A program made the position numbers and the translations under genes. From NCBI GenBank assembly GCA_900128395.1, contig LT649580.1:1-19511 (forward strand): a DNA stretch of 19,511 nt, written 5' to 3'. The notes under the pieces were generated by a model that was not told where the DNA came from, did not search any database, and worked only from the letters and a program-made list of their open reading frames with translations. Positions 1 to 9,500 of this stretch are shown here, in pieces. Numbering within the stretch: the stretch's first letter is position 1; each line of letters starts with the position of its first letter. Origin of the DNA: Stramenopiles sp. TOSAG23-2 (lineage: Eukaryota; Sar).

Positions 1-1999
1 CTTGATACACCACACGTTCTTTTGGGTCAATGTTATCCATAGAATATGATTTATTCAGCATTGTATCCATTCGGTTGAAAAAGTCAGGATCTACCTGAAC
101 GTTATTATTTTTAGATAACAATATATATTTTTGTCGTAAATCTAACAGTATTAAACGTTGCACTTGGCGTTGGTCTGGAGTTAAGTCGGAAAGCAAAAAT
201 TGCCTTCTCCTTTTACTAGCCCCAACAATTCCCGCTCGAACAGCAGCTAAAATTTTAGATCTAGCTAGCTCGTCAATTGCTGCGTTAGAATGTTTATCTA
301 GATTTATTCTATGAAAAGCTGTACTCCATGGTGCAAGTGCTAAATTTTCCCATCCTTGTGGTGCTGAAATGGTCGAACCTATATAAAGACCATTTTTACC
401 TTTCCTAGTAGCAGTTGGACTCAAATGAACTTCTTCATCCAATAAATCCAATTTGTCTAAATTATAATAAACAGCTTTTACCCCTTTATTCATCCAACTA
501 TCTTCAACCACTTTGTCTTTCATCATTTGTTTATTGTAACGACTTTCAATTTTATCTATTTTTTTACGTAGCAAAACTTTACTTGCATATTTCAATTTCT
601 GTTTCTTTGATAAATACAAATGCTCCTTTCCAACATCATTCGTTTTTGGCGTACTTGCATATTTCAATTTCTGTTTCTTTGATAAATACAAATGCTCCTT
701 TCCAACATCATTCGTTTTTGGCGTACTTGCATATTTCAATTTCTGTTTCTTTGATAAATACAAATGCTCCTTTCCAACATCATTCGTTTTTGGCGTACTT
801 GCATATTTCAATTTCTGTTTCTTTGATAAATACAAATGCTCCTTTCCAACATCATTCGTTTTTGGCGTATCTCCATATATCAAATGTATCGTATCACTTT
901 CTTCAAGCCCCATTCCAATGTTTTTCAAATTAAATCGTTTGATATTTTCATCCGATTTCCAATAAACCTTCCCAGTTTTAGTTGATTTTATTGCAACTGC
1001 TTGATAGACTGCTTCTAAAAATTCTGCATAACTAGTAGAACTTACATCATGGGTCCAATGATCTGCCAATTGAAACCAAGCACGAGTAAATCGGTTTTTA
1101 TTTAAATTTCCATATCCCATATGGTCTCCTTCCCAATCCACCTCGGCATATTGGCGTCGGGTTTGATTTAATGCGGGATCTGGATTATCATCAACAACGG
1201 CACGATAAACCTTCATGCACATGTCAATATATTCATTTTTCTCTATGCATGCATCATGATCGTTATCTGTCACCTCCCATAGTTGATCCAACATACGACG
1301 TACGCGTGGATTCCATTTAATTGCTTCTCGTTTCAATAAAGCAAGATCTGAGTAATGTGGATTACCTTCATGTTCACCATCTGGGTCATAAAATGATCGT
1401 AGTGATTCTAGTAAATGCGACAACGATTCTACCTTTGATTTTGGTCCATCAATACCATGATCGTGTTCATCCGATTCAAAATGAAAAAAATGTACAAGAT
1501 TTGCTAGACGGTTAATATTATTAACAGCCCTTTTCACTTTAGCGACTCCAGCTGCATTAAAGGTATGCCTTACTCTAGTTTTGACATCATCGTTCTTCTT
1601 TTTTTTCTTTGGACTTTTAAGTCTCCCTATATTCATTGTTTTGCTAACTGCTCTCTTTATAGTTTTCCTAGCATTGAATTTTACTTTTCTTGAAGTAAAA
1701 CCGGAACCATCCTCATTACCTTTAGCGGCTGGATCAATCATCGTAAATTCAGCACCCATGATTGGTGGTAAAGGTTTATCATTATGCCGCTTTAACCTAT
1801 TACCAAAAATGGAGAAAATTCGATTGTGCGGATCTTTTCCCATAGTACGAAAGAAGAAGGACAACGAGTTAGCTTTACTTGCAACTTTTTTCATTCTTCG
1901 CTTTGTTTCTTTAACTCTCTCTGACGACGTTTTTCTTATTCGGTGGTTGGATTGGACATTTATATATTTATTATCTCGGGTTGCGTTTAAATAAGACAT
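1..1999 (-). CDS. EF-hand protein with four identical 24-residue repeats, 3' end cut by window edge
   Basis: An uninterrupted minus-strand frame runs from an ATG at 1997-1999 to the left edge, giving at least 666 codons without a stop, so the C-terminus is missing. The N-terminus (about residues 1-150) is basic and Ser/Lys-rich. Residues 245-256 read DNDHDACIEKNE, a canonical EF-hand calcium loop (acidic at 1, 3, 5; Ile at 8; Glu at 12) with Ala instead of the usual Gly at position 6. A following stretch (about 285-310, VDWEGDHMGYGNLNKNRF) may be a degenerate partner hand. Residues 378-473 are four identical Lys-rich 24-mers. The tail beyond is basic and unrecognised. The role is probably calcium sensing; the partner is unknown. 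The EF-hand call is firm for one loop only. I see no intron. Confidence 0.85.
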   Translation of the reverse strand, partial: MSYLNATRDNKYINVQSNHRIRKTSSERVKETKRRMKKVASKANSLSFFFRTMGKDPHNRIFSIFGNRLKRHNDKPLPPIMGAEFTMIDPAAKGNEDGSGFTSRKVKFNARKTIKRAVSKTMNIGRLKSPKKKKKNDDVKTRVRHTFNAAGVAKVKRAVNNINRLANLVHFFHFESDEHDHGIDGPKSKVESLSHLLESLRSFYDPDGEHEGNPHYSDLALLKREAIKWNPRVRRMLDQLWEVTDNDHDACIEKNEYIDMCMKVYRAVVDDNPDPALNQTRRQYAEVDWEGDHMGYGNLNKNRFTRAWFQLADHWTHDVSSTSYAEFLEAVYQAVAIKSTKTGKVYWKSDENIKRFNLKNIGMGLEESDTIHLIYGDTPKTNDVGKEHLYLSKKQKLKYASTPKTNDVGKEHLYLSKKQKLKYASTPKTNDVGKEHLYLSKKQKLKYASTPKTNDVGKEHLYLSKKQKLKYASKVLLRKKIDKIESRYNKQMMKDKVVEDSWMNKGVKAVYYNLDKLDLLDEEVHLSPTATRKGKNGLYIGSTISAPQGWENLALAPWSTAFHRINLDKHSNAAIDELARSKILAAVRAGIVGASKRRRQFLLSDLTPDQRQVQRLILLDLRQKYILLSKNNNVQVDPDFFNRMDTMLNKSYSMDNIDPKERVVYQ
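581..868 (-). repeat. 72-bp tandem repeat, four identical in-frame copies
   Basis: Units start at 581, 653, 725 and 797 and end at 868. No base differences are visible between copies. Each encodes 24 residues starting TPKTNDVGKEHLYLS and ending KLKYAS on the minus strand. The length is a multiple of three, so the reading frame of the EF-hand gene is kept. The sequence next to copy 4 (869 onward) is only loosely similar and is not a fifth copy. Confidence 0.97.
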
Positions 2000-2428
2000 A
2001 ATTGGTTGATTTCTATAATCTATTTTGAATAATTATTGTGTAACAATGTACAATTTCACAAGTTTTAGTTGTAGTAATAGTCTATCTTGTACATACAAAG
2101 AGAATGTGCAATATGTAAACGATCGAACAAAATAATACTGATATGTAATCTGTCTTTGTATATATATATCAATAATACTCAAATATAATACTATAGTCTA
2201 TTAATATTATTATTATTATTATTATTATTGTTGTTGCATTGCTGGAGGATTGCATACTTTTTTGTAAAGCCAAAATGCCAAAATCTATTTATTTATATTA
2301 TAAGTATAGCATGCATTACTATGGAGAATATAATATTATTCTTCAATTATACCTGTACTGTACAAGTTTATGATCTTTTTAGTGTTAAATATAGTATAGT
2401 GAGTAATAATAGTGTAAGCCTGGTAAGT

Positions 2429-2468
2429 ACACAAGAACACAAGAACACAAGAACACAAGAACACAAGA
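2429..2468. repeat. Octamer tandem repeat ACACAAGA x5
   Basis: Five perfect head-to-tail copies of ACACAAGA, followed by two bases of a sixth. The array directly abuts the GC-rich palindromic cluster on its right. Confidence 0.95.
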
Positions 2469-2470
2469 AC

Positions 2471-2571
2471 GGATAGCTGGCCGGGCTGTGGATAGAGCTA
2501 GCTAGCTAGAGCTAGCGCTAGCTGGCTAGCTCTAGCTGCTAGCCTGGATAGCCTGGATAGCGGATAGCTAC
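2471..2571. repeat. GC-rich palindromic cluster built from GCTAGC/GGATAGC words
   Basis: Overlapping copies of GCTAGC and AGCTAGC and repeats of CTGGATAGC fill this segment. A 13-bp perfect stem, AGCTAGAGCTAGC at 2504-2516 pairing with 2525-2537, flanks an 8-base loop, so a stable hairpin could form on either strand. The composition is clearly more GC-rich than the surrounding spacer. Confidence 0.8.
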
Positions 2572-3120
2572 GAGGAATCGTGTTATCCTATACAAATGTA
2601 TAATATTATACATACTTATTAGGTAGTAGCTCTACATACGTTCCCTGGTTATACTGTATATCTAACTTTGCCAGGCTTTAGCTTATAAGCTTGCTGGGCT
2701 TTGGGCTTGCCAGGCTTGCCAGCTTGCTTCATTACGTACACACAAGTTTTCAAGTACAGTAGTACAGTATATAATAGTGAGTATAAAGTACCTAATAGTG
2801 TTATTTTTTTTACTATTAGCTATATAATACATAGTAATGGTGTGTGTGGAGTGTGGAGACTTTGGTAATGCTGTACCGAGATTTTGACCTGGAAGCCGGA
2901 AGCCGCCTTCTGGCCTTCCTTAGCGCTATAAGATCTATAACTAATATATGACTTTACAAACAGTAATATGCACACACTAAACACTAAACGCAACATACAT
3001 TTCAGGCACGAAATAAGACAATCGAAATTTTACTCAGCTTTGGTCTTTTTAGTAGACGATTTCTTCTTCTTCTTTTCTGATTTTAATTTTGCTTTTTTCT
3101 TCTTCCTTTTTTTTATCTTC

Positions 3121-3286
3121 GTTTCCTCTTTTTTTTTTTTTTTTGATGCTAATTTCTTTTTTTGTGTTCTACTTGTACCTTCTACTCTCTCATAATTAAT
3201 TATGTTTCCTCTTTTTTTTTTTTTTTTGATGCTAATTTCTTTTTTTGTGTTCTACTTGTACCTTCTACTCTCTCATAATTAATTAT
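3121..3286. repeat. 83-bp tandem duplication at the 3' end of the ankyrin gene
   Basis: The copies at 3121-3203 and 3204-3286 are identical, including a 16-T run and a 7-T run. A GTT shared at the junctions leaves a 3-base ambiguity in the boundaries. Because 83 is not a multiple of three, the minus-strand frame leaving copy 3204-3286 meets a stop at 3200-3202, just inside the other copy. Confidence 0.97.
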
Positions 3287-4219
3287 GTTATTTTGGTATT
3301 TATTATCCTTAGCTTTACTTCTGTTTAAATTGACTAATGCATTTGTTTTCTTTTTTTTTCTATTGCTACTACTATGAAGCATCATACTTTTCATGATATT
3401 TGGCCTTTCATCATCATCATCTGCTGTTGTACCATTGCGCATCATTCGTGTATACCTTTTATTTTGATAACCAACAATTACATAAAGCAGTGTAAGAAAA
3501 ACAGCTAAACCTAAACTAAGCCCAGCGATTGCTGGGTGTGAACCAGATGTTATATAACCTGACATTAATGTGAAAAAAATAGCATATAACATGGGTGGAA
3601 AATCAACAATTGCATTTAATATTACATTTTGCAAACTTTCATTTTTTGCTTTTCTTTTTCTGTTTCTATACAATCTACTACTCCTTAATATTCTTGCCAA
3701 TCGTTTACGACCTTTTAAACTAGCATATTCCCTGGCATTTATAGTTTTTCTTCCAATTATTGGGTCAATTACCCTTGATCGAATACTTGGGTTTGCGCCA
3801 TATTTTAATAGTGTTTGTGCATATAACAATCGCTTTTTCTGCCCCTTTTGACTTAAATCTTTAATGACGTAATGTAATGGAGTTTCTCCTTGTATATTTT
3901 CAGTACCCGCTTTCGTATTTACATTTGCTCCTCTTAAAAGCAATTTTTCAGTAACTGTTATGCTATTCATACTTAAACATGCTGCGTGCAATGGTGTCAT
4001 ACCAGTATCGTCTTTCATGTTTGGATCTGCGCCATTTCGTAACAAGAATTGCACCATTACTCTATTTCCATCAATACACGAAGCTGTTAATGGTGTTTGG
4101 CCCGTACTAGTAAAAACATTTTCAACAAAATTTTCATATCCAATATAATTTTCATCTATTTCTTCCTCATCACTAGTATCTTCGATATTAAAATTTAAAA
4201 TTGTATTTACAATATCCAT
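3200..4219 (-). CDS. Ankyrin-repeat protein with two predicted transmembrane helices
   Basis: This is a 339-residue protein starting at ATG 4217-4219. An acidic N-terminus (about 13-24) precedes three ankyrin repeats at about 39-68 (GQTPLTASCIDGN...LLRNGADPN), 72-103 (GMTPLHAACLS...LLLRGANVN) and 110-146 (GETPLHYV...LLKYGANP). A basic stretch (about 170-195) is followed by a hydrophobic hairpin (about 206-226 and 228-251), so it is probably membrane-anchored with the ankyrin part as a binding surface. The C-terminus is Lys-rich and ends in a Lys run then EET. Partner and compartment are unknown. The present stop is created by the 83-bp duplication; the older frame continues for about 29 further mostly Lys residues to a TAA near 3030. 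Confidence 0.88.
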   Translation of the reverse strand: MDIVNTILNFNIEDTSDEEEIDENYIGYENFVENVFTSTGQTPLTASCIDGNRVMVQFLLRNGADPNMKDDTGMTPLHAACLSMNSITVTEKLLLRGANVNTKAGTENIQGETPLHYVIKDLSQKGQKKRLLYAQTLLKYGANPSIRSRVIDPIIGRKTINAREYASLKGRKRLARILRSSRLYRNRKRKAKNESLQNVILNAIVDFPPMLYAIFFTLMSGYITSGSHPAIAGLSLGLAVFLTLLYVIVGYQNKRYTRMMRNGTTADDDDERPNIMKSMMLHSSSNRKKKKTNALVNLNRSKAKDNKYQNNIINYERVEGTSRTQKKKLASKKKKKEET

Positions 4220-4828
4220 TTTGTATGGTTATAATTTGAACAGGTTTCGTTTGATCTCTATCTCTACTTTTCAGTGTCTGCAGGTGATTATGCATGTAGA
4301 GATATTAAGATAATATTGCTTATATGTAAGTTTTATCTATCAAAGTATATAATATTCTATATTTTATTAATATTATAGTACTTGTTTTCAGTGTCTGCAG
4401 GTGATTATGCATGTAGAGATATTAAGATAATATTGCTTATGTAAGTTTTATCTATAAAAGTATATAATATTCTATTTTATTAATATTATAGTACTTGTGT
4501 TATTATTTAATATTATAAATATATATAATAGTTCTTAAGAACTATAATACTATAATACTGGAGGACTATAATAATAATATACCGACCAGTATAAATAGTA
4601 TATTATTATATGGATACACTATCATACTATCATCATATTAATAGTAGTATTTGGTATTATTATTATCTTATTTATTAGTCCGGAGTTATAGTCTAGTGTA
4701 TATTAATTCTAGTGATATTCTATTTAACATCTTATTTTGAAGGAGCTTATAAGCAAAAAACTTAGTTGCAATATATAATATTTTATACAATATCATCATC
4801 AATTTTAATCAACTCTCTCACTCTGTCT
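4220..4828. other. AT-rich spacer, promoter side of the ankyrin/TM gene
   Basis: No coding frame is supported here. Apart from the 117-bp duplication, there is an 18-bp perfect palindrome, ATAGTTCTTAAGAACTAT, at about 4529-4546, and several AT-rich partial inverted repeats around 4550-4620. The right end is the region downstream of the GST gene. Confidence 0.6.
4268..4497. repeat. Imperfect 117-bp tandem duplication upstream of the ankyrin/TM gene
   Basis: Copies lie at 4268-4384 and 4385-4497, both starting TTTTCAGTGTCTGCAGGTGA. The second is a few bases shorter: single AT units are lost and C is replaced by A in the CTATCAAAG/CTATAAAAG segment. This duplication is therefore older than the identical ones elsewhere. 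It sits 49 bases upstream of the start codon, in the presumed promoter. Confidence 0.93.
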
Positions 4829-4836
4829 TACTTATT

Positions 4837-5114
4837 TTTATAATCAGCAAAAAATTCATCTTTCGTTAAAAAACCAGGTCGATCCGTTTTTAATGGCCCT
4901 TTGTAATTTTTGTAACTTTCCAAATTCCTAATTCCCTCATACACCGCTTTAACTTTTGGATACGGTGCAAAAATATTTATAATCAGCAAAAAATTCATCT
5001 TTCGTTAAAAAACCAGGTCGATCCGTTTTTAATGGCCCTTTGTAATTTTTGTAACTTTCCAAATTCCTAATTCCCTCATACACCGCTTTAACTTTTGGAT
5101 ACGGTGCAAAAATA
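4837..5114. repeat. 139-bp tandem duplication at the 3' end of the GST gene
   Basis: The copies at 4837-4975 and 4976-5114 are identical, with a single base of junction overlap. The length is 46 codons plus one base, so the frame shifts on entering the outer copy. The outer copy still contains the former native ending (DEFFADYKNK then stop at 4829-4831), now out of frame. Confidence 0.97.
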
Positions 5115-5674
5115 TCAACACCCGTTTGCTCTTGAAGGCGGTTTAAAGTAAGTGTTTGGTTCCAGTCAACATGTTGGCATAGAAAAAAATCAACCAATGT
5201 AGGCTTGTCCCCAGTGAAAAAAGGTCCTTTGATGGCACGGCTCAAATTTTCCATTTGTTTTGCAAAACGGGCTGGTTTTCCATCACCGGCTCCTTCCAAG
5301 TAAATTTTACATGTTTTACCACCTTCACGAATATTTTTCCCTAAACCACCTTCGAACAAATCCACGATATCGCTCAACCATTGAACAGCTTTGAAACGGT
5401 TTAGCCCTTCATCCAAACCTACTTTAGTCCCCACGTACAGTGTTACAGCAGTGGATTGACTAATTCGAAAATCACCATCAACTACTATTGGAGGTGCGAA
5501 CGTATCTTTGTCACCGCTCCAAGATGATCCTAATTTTGCAATTGCTGGAAATTCCGATACGTGTTTGTACGGTGTCCCTGTATGCTCCAACATACGAACC
5601 GTTGCACCGGCACGGCCCATCATTGGCCAATAATACACGGTAAGTACAGACTGTTCTTTTGCTATTTCAGTCAT
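4949..5674 (-). CDS. Cytosolic-type glutathione S-transferase
   Basis: This is a 241-residue protein starting at ATG 5672-5674; family members usually have 200-240 residues. The N-terminal thioredoxin-fold domain (about 9-86) shows VYYWPMMGRAG, where Tyr15 aligns with the catalytic Tyr of sigma/mu/pi-like classes. It also has the cis-Pro segment APPIVVDGDFRISQS, with Gln73-Ser74 as the glutathione gamma-glutamyl contact. The helical C-terminal domain (about 92-215) carries FTGDKPTLVDFF, matching the conserved N-capping region. It should conjugate glutathione to electrophiles or act as a peroxidase in the cytosol; the class is not assignable. The last eight residues (YFCTVSKS) come from a 139-bp tandem duplication and replace a native NK ending, probably without harm to the fold. 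Confidence 0.93.
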   Translation of the reverse strand: MTEIAKEQSVLTVYYWPMMGRAGATVRMLEHTGTPYKHVSEFPAIAKLGSSWSGDKDTFAPPIVVDGDFRISQSTAVTLYVGTKVGLDEGLNRFKAVQWLSDIVDLFEGGLGKNIREGGKTCKIYLEGAGDGKPARFAKQMENLSRAIKGPFFTGDKPTLVDFFLCQHVDWNQTLTLNRLQEQTGVDIFAPYPKVKAVYEGIRNLESYKNYKGPLKTDRPGFLTKDEFFADYKYFCTVSKS

Positions 5675-5683
5675 GCTAATTAA

Positions 5684-5784
5684 TATATATATATCTGATG
5701 ATAGTTAGAATGTTAAGTTCTAAAATAGCTATATATATATATTATATATATATCTGATGATAGTTAGAATGTTAAGTTCTAAAA
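5684..5784. repeat. Direct repeat of 42 bp immediately upstream of the GST start
   Basis: The segments 5684-5725 and 5743-5784 match exactly over ATATCTGATGATAGTTAGAA and the following bases, separated by a 17-base AT spacer. They lie within about 110 bases of the GST start codon, so any promoter element inside would be doubled. Confidence 0.92.
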
Positions 5785-6033
5785 AAATAAAATTTTTACA
5801 GAAATTTGGCAAACAACAATGTTTTTGGCCAAAATACTATATTATATAAAAAGATTCTCTTAAATATTATCCTCAATACTAGAAACGAGAAATGAAATGA
5901 AAGAAAGCTCTTTATTCCATTTATTATGCAACGTTTGATAATAAATAATATCATATTTGTTTTTTTTTGCGAAGTATATATACATGAATAAATTATAAAT
6001 TGTGTGCATGCTATGCTTTTATGCTTTTCGTAC

Positions 6034-6201
6034 ATAAGGGAAAAATTTCTGAAATCCGTCATACTTTTTTAAAAATATATTAAGTATGTATATTTGTACA
6101 CTAATAGTGCTAACAAATAAAATAGGAATCTTAGTATACAAATATATACACTTAATATATTTTTAAAAAAGTATGACGGATTTCAGAAATTTTTCCTTAT
6201 T
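6034..6201. repeat. Long near-perfect inverted repeat (about 68-bp arms, about 29-bp loop)
   Basis: The left arm (about 6034-6102) and right arm (about 6132-6201) are reverse complements over nearly their full length. The shared core includes AAATTTCTGAAATCCGTCAT and an AT-rich continuation. I count one single-base indel and a few mismatches. The transcript could fold into a long hairpin. No transposase is present; a small foldback/MITE-like element or a local inverted duplication both fit. Confidence 0.92.
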
Positions 6202-6452
6202 ATACCAGGATAAATCGGCATTAGGAGGTTTTTTCTTAGCTGCTGGGAAGATCATCTTAATCTTTTTGTTGGAGAAGAAGATCAAAAATAATTCCGGAAT
6301 TCATAAAAAATAATAATACCTGTAGTAAAATCCAAAAATGATGAAGAGCACAAGATGAAGAAAATAAAAAATATAGTGTTGTAAATTTGTAAATTCAACC
6401 GCGCTACTACTTGTTGACGAATATACATTGTCTACTATTGTATCATACGTGG

Positions 6453-6479
6453 ATATATATATATATATATATATATATA
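6453..6479. repeat. (AT)n microsatellite upstream of the beta-helix gene
   Basis: An uninterrupted run of about 13 AT units ends about 60 bases before the start codon. Confidence 0.9.
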
Positions 6480-6541
6480 GATTTTATAAAAATAAAATAC
6501 TTGATGTGTGGGTGGGTGGTGCACAATTATAAAACAAAAAT

Positions 6542-9500
6542 ATGAAATGTAGTCAATATCTTCAATTTGAATTATATTTCTTCGTAGTGATCCTAGTACT
6601 TTTATTATCAAATATTATTACAATAGCATCACTGTTCCCGACGTCTTCATTATCAGTCAACAACGATAATAATGGCACTGCTATAATATTTACTGCCACC
6701 CTTCCAGTTAAATATAAACATATGCTTCCAAAACAATGTTTACAGCCAACTTTAATTTATAAACCAATAGATTCAATAAATGGTATTGTAAATACACCAT
6801 ATCTAGTTGTTGATACAGCTGGAGAATATATTGTCTCTTGTTATGAACGTGGAAATTTACTTCTTCGAAAATATATTGCTGTTCTATTTGGTAAACCAGG
6901 CGAGCGAGCAACAAGTATTCAGTATGTGAGTGAAAGCTTTAAAGATGATAAAGCAAACCAATCGACTGATCGTCGATATAATTTTTGGCATTTTGTTACG
7001 GACGAACAGAAAGTTTTTAGGGTAAGTCCACCTAGTGATGCACATGGTGTTGTTAATGGTCGTTCTAATTTTTTTCTAGAACCATTGGAATATACATTTA
7101 ATGGAATCATGCCATCAGTTGGCATGCAGTTTTTTATCAAACCATCATCTGATTCAAATGAAGAAAAAAAGTACACATATTTTGAAAATAATGACAAGGC
7201 AACGAATAATATAAATTTATTTGTAAATCCATCAACAGCTGAAATTTCTTTGTATAGTTTAGGCGATGAATTGTATCGCGAATCTTATGGTGATAGTATA
7301 GATGAAAGTTGTATTAATAATGAAAAATCATTGCATGAAATTACAATAATTTTGAAATTAAATGCTAAAAATTTTTCATTGACATGGCATTGTGGTACAG
7401 CAAAAACTGCTGCCGTAATACCAACACGGCACCAGGCCGAAGGAACACATAATATTAATTTTCGAAGTAATTTTGGATCAAATGGCCAAGCTAGCACTCA
7501 ATTGTGGTTGAATTGGGAGGGACAATCAAACAACAAATTATTTAAAATTAAATCACTTTTGTTGCCTGGAAATGATCCATTAAGACCGGTAGTACCATCT
7601 AGTTTACCGCAACCTTTTGCAATGCCTGCTGTTGAATCTGACGAAGTTGGCGGTTTTGGGGCATTAGATTTACCTTTAGGGGAAGAACAGCCAATGGCTT
7701 CTATAGGATTTTTAGATGTAACTGCCCCACCATTTTTTGCAGATAAAAGTGGTATGCTGAAGGATTCAACACTTTCAATTCAACATGCTGTAGATTTCGC
7801 CAGATGGCACTATTTAGCCGTATTTTTACCTCATGGAACTTATCGCATAAGTGATACAATAATTGCTAGGCAAACGACGCGAATGATGCTAACCGGGGAT
7901 ATACCAGGAGAGAAAGGTCAAGGCTTTAGCTTCACGCGAGATTTTCTTCTTGATGGTGTTAGTTCAAGATACGTTGCACATCATATTCGTGGTGAAGTTA
8001 CACCCCAGAATGAAAGAGCTATATTATACGTACCAGCATATACAAAAGGTTTTACTAATGCATCACAACCAAAAGTATGCGTCGATATGCGGTATATAAA
8101 TCCTATCGGGCAAGAGGAACCAAATGCACAATACAACACCAATATTATTGGTGTAAAAGTACAAATTGGCGTGGGTAATGCAGGTGCTGTTGGTATAAGA
8201 CTAAGGGCAGCCCAAGGTTCTGGGATTGAAGATGTTGAGATCATATTTGACGGTGGTGCTGATCCAAATGCTGGAATGGCAGGAATTGTTGGAGGCTGTG
8301 GCAGCGGCGGGGCTCACCATAGTATATTTATTAGTGGTGGTCGATATGGTATGGATTTGCGTATGACACAGCCAGCATCTACTATATCTGGTATTATTTT
8401 AAGTAACCAATCTTGTTCTGCCATTATATATGAAGGATTTGAAACATTAGTTGCAGTTGGCCTAGTAAGTAAATTCTATTCCCCTCTAGACCTAAAAAGG
8501 ATGATCCTTTCTAATACATCACTCATTTATACGCTACGCTTTACAGAATATTAGTGACTTTTCTGGTAAAAATGCTATCATCGCTGGCTTTCGCCCCAAT
8601 GTGCCTTTAAATGGGTCATGCCATATACCAGTGATGGATGGTAATTACCAGAAAACAAATGGGATTATAGCAGGAAGGGTGTCTCTGATTGACTCAACCA
8701 TAGCATTTGCAAAAGAAACTGTCATCGAGGCAAAAGATGATCTTAACATAGCAATTACAACAAATCGAAGTTTATTTATGAAAAATGTTTTTATATTTGG
8801 AGCATCGAAGATAACAAAATTCAATAATAATAATAAAGCCGGTGATGAAAAAAACAAAGATATAATATCAACAAAATGGACTCATGTAAAGCTTTTTGCT
8901 CATGGTGAAAACAGTTCTAAGTATCCACAACACCCGGAGTGGATCTTAAGATCGCCTACATACATTAATGGGAAACGTTTTAAGACTGCGGATGATATTC
9001 TTCATCAAATTGAATATAATGTATCTACTTTTCCACCATCTAATTTAATTACGAAACATGTGTGGGGTAAAGCTTCTGATTTTCCATCCCCAATTGGTGA
9101 AAATGTATTGAATGTTCGTTTATCTCCATATAATGCTGTTGGGGATGGTATTGAAGATGATACAAATGCAATTCAACAAGCTATTGATGATGCAGCAAAT
9201 ATGGTAAGAGTTGCTCCTGGAACACTTGATAGCAGTTCTTGTCAAATTGTATTGTTGCCAAGGGGAATATATGCAATACGAAAGTCATTAAAAATTCATA
9301 ATGGTGTTGCATTAATTGGTATTGCAAAACATCTTTCTCGTATAGTTATGTATTTTGATGACAAACTGGCCGATTTGGAAAGGCGGCCATTGTTTTCAGA
9401 CAACGAAAGTACTATTACTGATACCCCGATGCTTGAAACTGCCGAAAATGCTGAATTTATTGTACTAGCATTTTTTTCCATCACTGTATGGAATACAGCT

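Larger units (their letters stand above)
2000..3120. other. Non-coding spacer between two minus-strand genes
   Basis: This stretch is AT-rich with no convincing gene; its open frames are short and of low complexity. It holds an ATT microsatellite at about 2206-2230, an octamer repeat at 2429-2468, a GC-rich palindromic cluster at 2471-2571, and further short GC-rich repeated words (GCCAGGCTT, GCTTGCCAG) at about 2670-2722. At about 2890-2920 there is an inverted GGAAGCC/GGCCTTCC pair. The last about 90 bases (3031-3120) are the former coding tail of the ankyrin/transmembrane gene. Confidence 0.6.
5675..6541. other. Divergent spacer between the GST and beta-helix genes
   Basis: This is the intergenic region shared by two head-to-head genes. 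It contains a 42-bp segment repeated directly at 5684-5725 and 5743-5784 (59-bp period) right at the GST start, the long inverted repeat at 6034-6201, and an (AT)n run at about 6453-6479. The minus-strand frame at 5796-6062 is AT-driven low complexity and is not a convincing gene. Confidence 0.6.

Noticed and set aside
415-933. Plus-strand frame with visible 24-residue repeats
   Set aside because: It is the antisense shadow of the 72-bp repeats in the minus-strand EF-hand gene, whose frame is open for 2 kb.
2228-2476. Short plus-strand frame ending in the octamer repeat
   Set aside because: Low complexity and microsatellite-driven, with no conserved-looking content.
2429-2571. CRISPR-like array
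   Set aside because: The units are eight bases with no spacers, the genome is eukaryotic, and there are no cas genes.
5796-6062. 88-codon minus-strand frame near the GST gene
   Set aside because: AT-driven composition, and its start overlaps the inverted-repeat arm; there is no sign of selection for protein.
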